Shown piece after piece: positions 25,454 through 34,018 of a stretch of 64,000 nt of DNA. This DNA is from Lewinellaceae bacterium. Its GTDB lineage: Bacteria > Bacteroidota > Bacteroidia > Chitinophagales > Saprospiraceae. The position numbers were made by a program, and so were the translations under genes. The number at the start of each line of letters is the position of its first letter. The first letter of the stretch is position 1. The notes beneath the pieces are model-generated. The model made no database searches, was not told the origin of the DNA, and worked only from the letters and a program-made list of their open reading frames with translations. The stretch covers positions 186,001 to 250,000 of the forward strand of contig JACJYE010000006.1 in assembly GCA_020636255.1 (NCBI GenBank). Direction: 5' to 3'.

Positions 25454-27252
25454 TGCAACAGCGCCTTTCGCTTTATGCCTGGGCTCTCTGCAGCCTTTTT
25501 CTGCTGGCTACAGGCCTGCTGTATTACCCCAAATGGAAGATGGCCCAGACGGAGGCCACCATCAGCTGGGACGTGTCGGGGTATTACTTTTACCTGCCTG
25601 CCGTTTTCATCTACAAAGACCTTAAGCAGGTGAGCTTTCGCGAAACCATTCACGAGAAATACCACCCTGCCAGCAGCCCCTATCAGGCTTTCGAGCATCC
25701 TTCCGGGCATTACGTCATGAAATATTCCGCCGGGATGGCGGTGCAGTACCTGCCTTTCTTCCTGGCCGCCCATGTGCTGGCAAAACCCTTTGGCTACGAG
25801 GCCGACGGCTTTTCGAGGCCCTATCAGCTGGCCATCGGCCTGGGCAGCCTGCTGGTGGCCATGCTCGGCCTTTGGCTGTTGCGCAACAACCTGCTGGTGT
25901 ATTTCCCCGACAAGGCCGTGGCAGGCGTGTTGTTACTGCTGGTTTTCGCCACCAACTACCTGGATTACGCGGCCATCAACGGGGCCATGACGCACAATTA
26001 CCTTTTCACCCTGTATGCCCTGCTGGTATGGCTGACGATCCGTTTTTACCAATGGCCGAGCTGGTGGAAGGCCGCCGGTATTGGCCTGGTGCTGGGCCTG
26101 GCAGCGCTCACCCGCCCCACAGAGGTCATTGCTGTGCTGATCCCGCTGTTGTGGGGCATCCCCCACATGATCGCCCTGCGCGAACGCCTGGCCTTTTTCC
26201 GGCAGCATTGGCGCCTGCTACTGCTGGCTGCCCTGGCCTGCCTCGCCGTCGGCAGTATTCAATTGATATACTGGAAATACGTCTCCGGCGACTGGATCGT
26301 GTACAGCTACCAGGACCAGGGGTTTAGCTGGCTTGCGCCTCATGTTAAAGATGGGTTGCTGAGCTTCCGCGCCGGCTGGCTGGTGTATACGCCGAGCATG
26401 CTGTTCGCCCTGTTAGGTTTCTTCACCCTGTACCGGCAACACCGGCCGCTGTTCTGGCCTGCGCTGGCCTTCAGCCTGGTATTCATGTACATCACCTTTG
26501 CCTGGGATATCTGGTGGTACGGCGGTAGCCTCGGGCAGCGCGCCATGGTGCAGGCCTACGCTATCCTGGCCTTCCCGCTGGCCAGCCTCATACAATGGCT
26601 GTTGCGGCAAAAACGCTGGCTGCAATACGGCTTTGTAGCCCTCAGCCTGCTCTTTAGCTATTACAACCTGTGGTGGACGCACCAGGCGCACCGCGGTGGC
26701 CTTTTCGCCAGCGAGCAGATGACCAAACCCTATTTCTGGCGCGTGCTCTTCCGCTATGATGTGCCCGAAGAGGCCCTCAAGCTGCTCGATACCAAATACA
26801 TTCATGAAGGGCAACGCCACGGCGTGCAGCTGATCTATGAGAACGGCTTCGAGGCCGACAGCAGCGCTACGGGCTGCCCCCTGCCGCCCATCAGTGGGCA
26901 GCACTCCCTCTGCCTGGGCAAAGAGCAGCAGTTCAGCCCCGTGTACGATATCCCATTCCAGCCGGAAAAACGCCAGTGGCTGCGCGCTTCAGCTACGTTC
27001 CGCTGTCAGGACAAGGAGTGGGATACCTGGCGCATGACGCAGTTCATCGTCCGGTTCAAACAGGACGATGAAAAGGTGAAAGAACACCTCATACGCGTCT
27101 ACCGTTTCCTCGATACCGGCCAGAGCCGGGAGCTCTACCTCGACTGCAAATTTCCGCGTAAGCCCTTCAACCACATCGAAGTCGCCTTCTGGAACGCCGA
27201 CAGCGATAAGCCCATAGCCATCGACAACCTGAAAATAGAAGTATACGAGTGA
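25450..27252 (+). CDS. polytopic membrane protein, GT-C-like, with soluble C-terminal domain
   Basis: A 600-residue protein. The first about 430 residues hold around ten membrane helices and a first-loop motif WDVSGYYFYLPAVF shared with its paralogue at 23380-24687. Residues about 440-600 are a soluble, beta-rich domain (ENGFEADSSATGCP, RFKQDDEKVKEH, PFNHIEVAFWNAD, IAIDNLKIEVYE) that looks like a jelly-roll or carbohydrate-binding fold. A terminator hairpin lies about 40 bases downstream and marks the end of the four-gene glycosylation-like operon. Confidence 0.7.
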   Translation: MMQQRLSLYAWALCSLFLLATGLLYYPKWKMAQTEATISWDVSGYYFYLPAVFIYKDLKQVSFRETIHEKYHPASSPYQAFEHPSGHYVMKYSAGMAVQYLPFFLAAHVLAKPFGYEADGFSRPYQLAIGLGSLLVAMLGLWLLRNNLLVYFPDKAVAGVLLLLVFATNYLDYAAINGAMTHNYLFTLYALLVWLTIRFYQWPSWWKAAGIGLVLGLAALTRPTEVIAVLIPLLWGIPHMIALRERLAFFRQHWRLLLLAALACLAVGSIQLIYWKYVSGDWIVYSYQDQGFSWLAPHVKDGLLSFRAGWLVYTPSMLFALLGFFTLYRQHRPLFWPALAFSLVFMYITFAWDIWWYGGSLGQRAMVQAYAILAFPLASLIQWLLRQKRWLQYGFVALSLLFSYYNLWWTHQAHRGGLFASEQMTKPYFWRVLFRYDVPEEALKLLDTKYIHEGQRHGVQLIYENGFEADSSATGCPLPPISGQHSLCLGKEQQFSPVYDIPFQPEKRQWLRASATFRCQDKEWDTWRMTQFIVRFKQDDEKVKEHLIRVYRFLDTGQSRELYLDCKFPRKPFNHIEVAFWNADSDKPIAIDNLKIEVYE

Positions 27253-27290
27253 AAGAGGGGGGGTAAAAGAAGCTCCAAAAAGCCCGTCCG

Positions 27291-27327
27291 ATAAAGGCCC
27301 TGCCATCCAACCTGGCAGGGCCTTTAT
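27291..27327 (+). terminator. hairpin terminator after the glycosyltransferase operon
   Basis: ATAAAGGCCCTGCCA (27291-27305) and TGGCAGGGCCTTTAT (27313-27327) make a perfect 15-bp stem with a 7-base loop; the outer A/T pairs give a weak U-tract on either strand. Confidence 0.8.
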
Positions 27328-27368
27328 CTGTTACTATTTCGAATAGAAAAACAATCGCAAAAGCATCT

Positions 27369-28673
27369 ATGAAAATCCCATCCGACAAACGCCCGAGGAT
27401 CGTTATTATCGGCGGCGGCTTCGCCGGCCTGGAAGTGGCCCAAAAGCTGCGCAACAAACCCTTCCAACTCGTATTGCTGGATAAGAACAACTATTTCAAT
27501 TTCCAGCCTCTGTTGTACCAGGTGGCTACCAGCGGCCTGGAGCCCAATTCCATCGCCTATCCACTGCGGCGCGTTTTTCGCAGCGCCCGCAATATCTTTT
27601 TCCGCATGACGGAAGTTGAGCGCATCACACCCGAAGACCAAACGGTGCATACCAGCATCGGGCCCATTTCCTATGATTACCTTGTGGTGGCCACCGGTAG
27701 CATGCCCAATTACTTCGGGCTCGACCCCTCCAAGCTGCTGCCCCTGAAATCGGTGCCCCAGGCCTTGCAACTGCGCAACCACATCCTGGTGGAATTCGAA
27801 AAGGCCCTGCTGGCCAACGAGCCGGAAGAGATCCACTCACATACCAATTTCGTCGTCGTAGGCGGGGGCCCCACCGGCGTCGAGCTGGCCGGCGCATTAG
27901 GTGAAATGAAGAATTTCGTCCTGCCCCGCGACTACCCCGAGCTCGATTTTTCCGCCATGAACATCCATCTGGTGGAAGGCGCCGATAGAGTGCTGCCCCC
28001 AATGTCACAGGCCGCATCCGCCCGGGCCCTGCAGTACCTCAAAGAACTGGGCGTCGAGGTGCACCTCAAAACCCTGGTCAAGGAATACAACGGCAAAACC
28101 ATCGACATCAACGGCCAGGCCATCCCTTCCCGTAACCTCATCTGGACTGCAGGCGTCAAAGCTGCCAGCCTTCCAGGGCTGGAGCCGGCCTTCGGCAAGA
28201 GCGGCCGCCTGAAAGTGGATGCCTACAGCCGCCTGGAGGGCTTCCCGAATATCTTCGCCATTGGTGATGTCGCCGAGATGGCGTCGGAGGAACACCCCAA
28301 AGGACACCCCATGCTGGCGCCGGTGGCCATACAGCAGGGCCGCCTGCTGGCCAGGAACCTGCTGCGCCTACAGCGCGGGCAGCAACTCAAACCTTTCGAT
28401 TACTTCGACAAAGGCACCATGGCTACCGTTGGCCGCAACCGGGCCGTGGCAGACTGGGGCAAATTGCGCCTCAGCGGCTTCTTTGCCTGGCTGGCATGGA
28501 TGTTCGTGCACCTATTCAGCCTCGTCGGCTTCCGCAACAAGCTGGTGGTGCTCGTCAACTGGGTGTACAACTACTTCACTTATGACAAGGCCCTGCGCCT
28601 TATCATCAAAAGAGGTAAGAACCAGGAGGAAGCCTTCGTGGAAACGCCCGTAGAAGCGGAAACAGCGGGCTGA
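27369..28673 (+). CDS. ndh: type II NADH dehydrogenase (NAD(P)/FAD-dependent oxidoreductase)
   Basis: A 434-residue flavoprotein. The FAD-binding Rossmann motif IIGGGFAGLEVAQKL starts at about residue 13, followed by YNYFNFQPLLYQVAT-like segments (here NNYFNFQPLLYQVATSGLEP) that are typical of NDH-2. The NAD-binding motif VVGGGPTGVELAGALGE is at about 165-180, and IFAIGDVAEM near 300 is the second FAD site. The hydrophobic, aromatic C-terminus (FAWLAWMFVHLFSLVGF) is the membrane-attachment helix region of the enzyme. It oxidises NADH and passes electrons to quinone without proton pumping. It is likely its own transcription unit, starting 42 bases after the upstream terminator. Confidence 0.9.
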   Translation: MKIPSDKRPRIVIIGGGFAGLEVAQKLRNKPFQLVLLDKNNYFNFQPLLYQVATSGLEPNSIAYPLRRVFRSARNIFFRMTEVERITPEDQTVHTSIGPISYDYLVVATGSMPNYFGLDPSKLLPLKSVPQALQLRNHILVEFEKALLANEPEEIHSHTNFVVVGGGPTGVELAGALGEMKNFVLPRDYPELDFSAMNIHLVEGADRVLPPMSQAASARALQYLKELGVEVHLKTLVKEYNGKTIDINGQAIPSRNLIWTAGVKAASLPGLEPAFGKSGRLKVDAYSRLEGFPNIFAIGDVAEMASEEHPKGHPMLAPVAIQQGRLLARNLLRLQRGQQLKPFDYFDKGTMATVGRNRAVADWGKLRLSGFFAWLAWMFVHLFSLVGFRNKLVVLVNWVYNYFTYDKALRLIIKRGKNQEEAFVETPVEAETAG

Positions 28674-28729
28674 TATAGTGGTAATAGAACTTTGCTATAT
28701 TTAGGCATCAACCATACGTTTTTATCAGT

Positions 28730-29119
28730 ATGAGCCGAGCCCTTGTCCTTGTTTTCCTTTTTCCCCTCCTTTTCGCGGCATGCTTCGAGAGAGCGCCAGG
28801 GCCGCCTCCGCCCGGCAGTGATGAAGTGCTGGAGGTAGAGGACTCCATACGAGGCGAGATCCTGCTGCGCATCAGTTTCGCCCGCATGGAGATCAACCGC
28901 CAGACGGAAATGATGCGCCGCCGCGCCTACAATGCCGACGCAAAAACCGCCCGCCGCCTCAACCGCAGGATCGCCGAAGCCGAAGCCGCATACCTGGAAC
29001 TGGAACACAAATCGGCACTGCTGGCCAGCGACAGCCTGCCCAGCAACTGGCTGGAACTCAAACAGCAAACCGATATCCTCCTGGAAAGTACGGCGCGGCT
29101 GCTGCAAACGCCTTTGTGA
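28730..29119 (+). CDS. small lipoprotein, function unknown
   Basis: A 129-residue protein. The signal peptide ends in LLFAAC (Cys18), a good lipobox, followed by a Pro/Gly linker and a helical, Arg/Glu-rich domain (about 40-125) that may form a helical hairpin. No known domain was recognised. It starts 56 bases after the NADH dehydrogenase. A strong GGCC-rich hairpin follows at 29137-29156. Confidence 0.6.
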   Translation: MSRALVLVFLFPLLFAACFERAPGPPPPGSDEVLEVEDSIRGEILLRISFARMEINRQTEMMRRRAYNADAKTARRLNRRIAEAEAAYLELEHKSALLASDSLPSNWLELKQQTDILLESTARLLQTPL

Positions 29120-29136
29120 GTGGCCGGGCACCGTAC

Positions 29137-29156
29137 CTCCGGCCTTCCGGCCGGAG
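29137..29156 (+). terminator. GC-rich hairpin between convergent genes
   Basis: CTCCGGCC-TTCC-GGCCGGAG is a perfect 8-bp stem with a 4-base loop, between the small lipoprotein gene (+) and the end of the PolX-like gene (-). No T run follows, so terminator function is uncertain. Confidence 0.4.
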
Positions 29157-29201
29157 TAGTATGTTATGCTTCTCCAACCAAAAGTTTGAAGGTACATTCC
29201 A

Positions 29202-30857
29202 TTATCCTAAAACCCACTTCCCAAAGGCTTCCACTCCCAGCGCATTCAGGCAATTGCCGGCGCTCAGCCCGCCTTTTCGGGCGGACATCACGCCGAAGCG
29301 GATATCGTGGATGCCCTCTTTGCTGTGCGCATCGGGGTTGATACTGATGCGCACGCCTTTTTCCAGGGCATAAGGGATCCAGCTCCAATCGAGGTCGAGG
29401 CGGTAAGGGTTGGCGTTGAGCTCGATGGCGACACCGTTAGCGGCGCAGGCATCGATGACGGCCTTGTGGTCAATGGGATAGCCCTGGCGGGATAACAGGA
29501 GCCTGCCTGTGGGGTGCCCCAGGATGCGGGTATAGGGGTTTTCGATGGCCGTGATAAGGCGTTGGGTGGCTTTGGCCTCATCCATACGAAGGTTGGAGTG
29601 GATGGAGGCGATGATAAGGTCGAAGCCCTTCAGGATATCCTCGTCATAGTCTAGTGTGCCATCGTTGAGAATATCACTTTCGATGCCTTTGAAGATGCGG
29701 AAGGGCGCCAGCTCCAGGTTCAGTGCATCGATCTCCTCCCATTGCTGGTAGAGTCGTTCGGGCTGCAGGCCGTTGGCGTAAAAGGCCGATTTGGAGTGGT
29801 CCGTAATGGCCAGGTACTCATAGCCCAGCTCGCGGGTGTACAAGGCCATATCGCGCAGGCTATGGCCGCCGTCGCTGTAGGTGCTGTGGGCATGCACCAC
29901 ACCTTTGATATCCTCCGTTTCGATGAGAACGGGCAATTCGCCATCGAGAGCGAGCTGCAGGCCCCAGGGCTGTTCGCGTAGCTCGGGAGCGATGAAAGGC
30001 AAACCCGCTTTGTCAAATACAGCTTGTTCCTCAGGCAGCCCGTCGATGCCGAGCGCGGGAAACTCCCGGGCAAAGGCGTCCAGAAAAGCGGGCTGCCCGC
30101 TAAGCCGAAAGAGCTCGGAACCGTATGTTTCCGGGCTGCACTGGTAAACTGCAACGGGCCGCGCTTCGGCCGTGTGGGCCAACAAAGCACCGCCCTGCTC
30201 ACCTTCTTTTTCCAGCAAACCGCCCTTGAACAAGGCATCCAGCGGGCCGGACTGGCCGATGAGCAGCTCGATGCGCTCCACGACGTTTTCCCGGCGGCGT
30301 ATGGCGCCGCAAAGGCCGGCCTTCACTCCGGGCAGCTTTTTCTGAACGGCATCCAGCAGGGCATCCGCTTCGGCCTCGACAGCCGCATAATGCGATTTGT
30401 GCTTCGAGCGCTGATAGTATTCGAGCTGCTTTCGAAGCTCATCCTGGGTCTTTTTACCAAACCCCTTCAATTCCACCAGCCTGTTCTCGTTGACGGCGTA
30501 GAGCAGTTCGCCGACGGATTCCACGCCCAGCCCCTGCCATACCGCCATGATCTTCTTAGGGCCGAACCCTTTGATATTGAGCATTTCCTGGATGCCTTCA
30601 GGCGTTTTGGCCTTGTACTTTTCCAGGGTTTGCATCTGTCCCGTCTCCAGCAGTTCCCTGATCTTGCCGCTGATGGCGCTGCCCACCCCTTTGATCGCAG
30701 AGATCTCCTCATCGCTCATCCCGGCCAGAGGCATATCGAGCGCACGCAGCGTGCGGTAGGCGTTCTGGTAGGAACGGATCTTAAAAGGGTTCTCCCCATG
30801 CAGCTCCATGATGCTGCCCAGGAACTGGAAGTTTTTGGCGATCTCTCTATTGGTCAT
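29202..30857 (-). CDS. polX: PolX-like protein: inactive-looking polymerase domain plus intact PHP nuclease domain
   Basis: A 551-residue protein. Residues 1-150 form the family-X 8-kDa and fingers region with helix-hairpin-helix motifs (IKGVGSAISGKI, IKGFGPKKI). Residues 180-290 correspond to the palm. The palm keeps the GAIRRRE lead-in, but the three catalytic aspartates appear replaced (Arg195, Glu197 and Ala236 by my alignment). Residues 318-551 are a PHP domain with complete metal motifs: VHAHSTYSDGG, ITDHS, GIESDI, ASIHSNL, GHPTGR and INPDAHS. The expected activity is 3'-5' exonuclease or phosphodiesterase, with DNA binding but no synthesis. The ATG at 30857 is preferred; an upstream in-frame ATG at 30956 adds 33 unlike residues and overlaps a terminator. 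Confidence 0.85.
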   Translation of the reverse strand: MTNREIAKNFQFLGSIMELHGENPFKIRSYQNAYRTLRALDMPLAGMSDEEISAIKGVGSAISGKIRELLETGQMQTLEKYKAKTPEGIQEMLNIKGFGPKKIMAVWQGLGVESVGELLYAVNENRLVELKGFGKKTQDELRKQLEYYQRSKHKSHYAAVEAEADALLDAVQKKLPGVKAGLCGAIRRRENVVERIELLIGQSGPLDALFKGGLLEKEGEQGGALLAHTAEARPVAVYQCSPETYGSELFRLSGQPAFLDAFAREFPALGIDGLPEEQAVFDKAGLPFIAPELREQPWGLQLALDGELPVLIETEDIKGVVHAHSTYSDGGHSLRDMALYTRELGYEYLAITDHSKSAFYANGLQPERLYQQWEEIDALNLELAPFRIFKGIESDILNDGTLDYDEDILKGFDLIIASIHSNLRMDEAKATQRLITAIENPYTRILGHPTGRLLLSRQGYPIDHKAVIDACAANGVAIELNANPYRLDLDWSWIPYALEKGVRISINPDAHSKEGIHDIRFGVMSARKGGLSAGNCLNALGVEAFGKWVLG

Positions 30858-30871
30858 GGCGTAAAGGAGGG

Positions 30872-30891
30872 TTAGAGCTTGTTTGGGGGCC
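30872..30891 (+). repeat. fragment of the AGAGCTTGTTTGGAG repeat family
   Basis: TTAGAGCTTGTTTGGGGGCC matches one arm of the 2001-2168 element with one change. It lies just upstream of the PolX-like start codon. Confidence 0.55.
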
Positions 30892-30903
30892 ACCCTTTGG
30901 GTT

Positions 30904-30947
30904 AAAAAAACAGAACAGAAGCCCGGAAAAAACATGGCTTTCTGTTC
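30904..30947 (-). terminator. rho-independent terminator of the M28 peptidase gene
   Basis: On the minus strand, GAACAGAAAGCC and GGCTTCTGTTC form an 11-bp stem with one bulged base, then TG and seven T residues, beginning 20 bases after the peptidase stop. Confidence 0.75.
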
Positions 30948-30966
30948 CGGTAGCACTCAGGTGTAT

Positions 30967-32202
30967 TCAGAATTCTACGGCCTTCTCCAGCACCTCCTCA
31001 CCGCGTTTAATGACGATCGTGGCCTTGTCGCCGGCGTTGTACTTGCTCAGGCCGTCCATATAACCGTAGATATCCTTTATATCCATATCACCTATGCGGA
31101 TGATGACGTCGCCGCTTTCCAGGCCTGCCTTGGCGCCGGGGCGCCCGTCGATAACACCGTCGATGCGCATGCCTTCGCCGGTGTAGACGTAGTCGGGCAT
31201 TACCCCAAGGCTGACTTTGTACTTCGCAGCCTGGCGGCCCTGGCTTTCATCCTTCGTTTTTGTAAAGGCCAGCTTGCCGGAGCCGTTCAGTTCTTCGATC
31301 AGGGCTATGATGTAATCTGTCACCTGCAGCAGGCCGCGGTAGTTGATCAGCTCGGAGTCATCGGCGGGTTTGTGGTAATCCTCATGCTGGCCTGTCCAGA
31401 AGTGCAGCACGGGAATGTCTTTGAGGTAAAAGGACGTATGGTCAGAGGGGCCGATCCCGGAATCGGAGGTTTTTGTCTTAATGCCGGCGATGGACAGGCC
31501 TTCGATCACGCCTTTCCAGGATGGTGAGGTGCCGGCGCCGTCTATGAGCAGTACTTTTTCATCATCGAGCCGGCCCACCATATCCATATTGAGCATATAG
31601 TTCACCTTGCCCAGGTTGATGGTGGGGTTGCTGGCGAAAAACTTGGAGCCAACGAGCCCCATCTCTTCGCCGGAAAAACTGATAAAGAGGTAGTTATTGC
31701 CTGTGGCCTTGCCTCCCTTGAGGTATTCTGCAATGCGCAGCATGGCGGCCACGCCGCTGGCATTATCATCGGCGCCGTTGTGGATGGCCGGATCGCCGGC
31801 AAACAGAGAGCCCATGATCCCGTAACCCAGGTGGTCGTAGTGGGCGCCTATGATAACCGTATTCTCGGCATTGTTGTCCAGATAGCCGGCCACGTTTTTG
31901 CCTTTGCGGGTTTCGCCCTTTTCGGCATGGGGGTTGTCCTTGTATTCCACCGTAAAGGCCTGATACCAGGAACCGCCGTCGCCTTTGGGCGCCAGGCCGA
32001 TCTCCTGAAAGCGGCTGGCGATGTATTCTGCTGCCATCTCTTCACCTTCCTTACCCGTCTCCCGGCCTTCCAGCAGGTCGGAAGCAAGGTAAACGACGTC
32101 TACTTTAAGATGGAGCGAGGGGCTGCTGCCCGTCTGCCCGTAAAGCAGGGTGCAAAGCGGCAGGGCCGCCAGAAAAGCTAATGTTTTAAGTTTAAGCACC
32201 AT
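30967..32202 (-). CDS. secreted M28 family zinc aminopeptidase with C-terminal PDZ domain
   Basis: A 411-residue protein with a signal peptide ending near LLYGQ. Residues about 60-310 are an M28 peptidase with the full zinc site: GAHYDHLG, GADDNASG, SGEEMGL, MDMVGRL and a final YHKPADD. Residues about 320-411 form a PDZ domain (YKVSLGVMPDY, GMRIDGVIDGRPGAKAGLESGDVI, IVIKRGEEV). It probably trims peptides in the periplasm or outside the cell. The start is supported by the signal peptide. A terminator follows on its own strand. Confidence 0.9.
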   Translation of the reverse strand: MVLKLKTLAFLAALPLCTLLYGQTGSSPSLHLKVDVVYLASDLLEGRETGKEGEEMAAEYIASRFQEIGLAPKGDGGSWYQAFTVEYKDNPHAEKGETRKGKNVAGYLDNNAENTVIIGAHYDHLGYGIMGSLFAGDPAIHNGADDNASGVAAMLRIAEYLKGGKATGNNYLFISFSGEEMGLVGSKFFASNPTINLGKVNYMLNMDMVGRLDDEKVLLIDGAGTSPSWKGVIEGLSIAGIKTKTSDSGIGPSDHTSFYLKDIPVLHFWTGQHEDYHKPADDSELINYRGLLQVTDYIIALIEELNGSGKLAFTKTKDESQGRQAAKYKVSLGVMPDYVYTGEGMRIDGVIDGRPGAKAGLESGDVIIRIGDMDIKDIYGYMDGLSKYNAGDKATIVIKRGEEVLEKAVEF

Positions 32203-32232
32203 TGGTGTGTGTGTTTGAAATGTTTTTTGAAT

Positions 32233-32400
32233 GATTTTTTGTAACTATTCAGCATGCGGCCTAAAATGCTCCTGAAGCAAAATTTTGTAGGATTTTTTAT
32301 TGTCTAACCCCTTCTCATTCCCCTTGAAAGGGGAAGGGCGGATTACAAAATTTTGCTTCAGGGCGTAAATTACCATGATGCTGAATGGTTACGATTTTTT
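32233..32400. mobile_element. MITE-like palindromic element flanked by an 8-bp direct repeat
   Basis: The core 32241-32392 has long imperfect terminal inverted repeats: GTAAC-ATTCAGCAT at the left end is mirrored by ATGCTGAAT-GTTAC at the right end, and CTGAAGCAAAATTTTGTA at 32272-32289 is mirrored by TACAAAATTTTGCTTCAG at 32344-32361. The same 8 bases, GATTTTTT, occur directly outside each end (32233-32240 and 32393-32400), as expected for a target-site duplication, although the motif is T-rich. No ORF lies inside. It lies in the 319-base gap between the M28 gene and the MFS gene, both minus strand, in AT-rich DNA. Remaining bases of the gap show no other feature. Confidence 0.7.
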
Positions 32401-32521
32401 TTTAAAAAACAACCACAGCCATAAGCGGTTTTAGCCAATTGTCTCCCTCTGGCCATAATTGCTATTAATAGCTACCGCAAAATGGCCCCACAATGCCATA
32501 CTTTAACCTTACCGCATCAGA

Positions 32522-33979
32522 TCAATGCCCGCCGCTGCCGGCTGGCGCTGGCATTGCTGCGCCCTGGGCGTGCTCCTCTTCTTTTACCAGTATCCAGGAT
32601 ACTGCCGAAATGGCCAGGGTAACAGCGCAGATGACAAAAAGAACGCTCTTATTTTCAACCCTTCCCATGAATTCTCCAACCCCGAGGCTGGCCACCAGCT
32701 GCGGCAGCACCACCGACAGGTTGAACAGGCCCATGTACAAACCCATCTTGGACTGGTCTACCTTCTGCGACATTATGGCGAAGGGCAGGCTCACCGTGGC
32801 CGCCCAGCCAATGCCAAGCACTGCCATAAGCGCGTAGATAATACCCGGGCTGGTTCCGAATAACCAGATACCGGCATATCCTATTGCCATGGAGGCAATA
32901 CATATCCAGTGTGTTTTTACCCGCCCAATCTTGCGGGTGGCGGGCTCCAGGATGAGCGCGGGGAATATGGCCGCCACCCCATTCAGGATCAGAAAAGCAA
33001 TATCGATGACCCGCCCGTTCGCCTCCTGGGTGAAGTCGGAGAAACGAAACTCCAGGAAGGAGAACATATAAATGAACATAGATTGCACGCCAATCCAGGT
33101 AAAGCTATGAGCTGCCAGCACTTTCTGAAAGCCAATACGCCCCGACTCCCGTTTGGGTTTCCCGGCTTCAGATTGCAACAAGGACTGCACGATAAAAAAG
33201 ACGGTAAGCGCGGCACAGAACCATTCCACGTAGTGATGCCCTATTTCGACCTTCATCAGGCGCACCGGCACACGGTAACAGGCGTAAAGCAGAAAACCCC
33301 AAAGCGGTTTGATCGCCCGAAACCCTTCCTGGAAACTGTGGCCATCACCGGAACCTTCTCCTTCAAAATTACGCGGTTCCTTGATCAGGAAGGGCGGCAC
33401 TATAGTGAACAACAACACCAGGCCAGCCCCGAAATAGATCAAAAACAACTTGCCGGTGATCGCGCCGATGACGTAGGCCAGCATGCCAAAAGTACCCGAA
33501 ATGGTCTGCATCCAGGTGTAGCCCTTGGTGCGCATTTCCCCTTCCGGCGTCACATCGGCGATGATGGAGCGCGTAGGGTTAAAACCTACGTTAATGGAAA
33601 TATCCAGCGCCAGGGCCACGGCAATAGCGACCCCCAGTATGCCTTCAATGCCCAAAGAAGCGGAAACGATCTCCAGGTTGGGCAAGGCAAGCAAACTCAG
33701 GGCAGCCAGAATGCCACCCACAATAATGAATGGCCGCCGCCGCCCCCCGCCGAACCACACATTGTCGCTCCAAATGCCAAAGAATACCTGGCCAAAGATG
33801 CCCGCAATAGGCCCGGCTGCCCACACCAGGCCGATGTCTTCAATTTCCAGCCCGTATTTGGTGCCCAATATCCAGCTCAGGGCCGAGATCTGTATCGAAA
33901 GCGCAAAGCCCATTGCCGTGGCAGGCAGGCTCAGGATGGCGTAAAAGGTGTTGGTTAATCGTTTTTGAATGTCCAGCAT
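32522..33979 (-). CDS. MFS transporter, SLC45-like (sugar/maltose or sucrose type)
   Basis: A 485-residue protein with about twelve hydrophobic segments and the SLC45/GPH-like order. Motifs are LGTKYGLEIEDIGLVWAAGPIAG in the first part, FGIWSDNVW and GGGRRRPFIIVG in the loop between helices 2 and 3, a central soluble loop (FEGEGSGDG), and a late VSLPFAIMSQKVDQSKMGLYMGLFN. The RRRPFI loop is the group's characteristic motif. It lies 39 bases downstream of the pullulanase gene on the same strand, so the two probably form an alpha-glucan utilisation unit in which the transporter imports the released maltose-like sugars. Confidence 0.85.
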   Translation of the reverse strand: MLDIQKRLTNTFYAILSLPATAMGFALSIQISALSWILGTKYGLEIEDIGLVWAAGPIAGIFGQVFFGIWSDNVWFGGGRRRPFIIVGGILAALSLLALPNLEIVSASLGIEGILGVAIAVALALDISINVGFNPTRSIIADVTPEGEMRTKGYTWMQTISGTFGMLAYVIGAITGKLFLIYFGAGLVLLFTIVPPFLIKEPRNFEGEGSGDGHSFQEGFRAIKPLWGFLLYACYRVPVRLMKVEIGHHYVEWFCAALTVFFIVQSLLQSEAGKPKRESGRIGFQKVLAAHSFTWIGVQSMFIYMFSFLEFRFSDFTQEANGRVIDIAFLILNGVAAIFPALILEPATRKIGRVKTHWICIASMAIGYAGIWLFGTSPGIIYALMAVLGIGWAATVSLPFAIMSQKVDQSKMGLYMGLFNLSVVLPQLVASLGVGEFMGRVENKSVLFVICAVTLAISAVSWILVKEEEHAQGAAMPAPAGSGGH

Positions 33980-34018
33980 GAGTGTATGGTTGAAGTTGGA
34001 AAACCCGTATTGAGTTCA

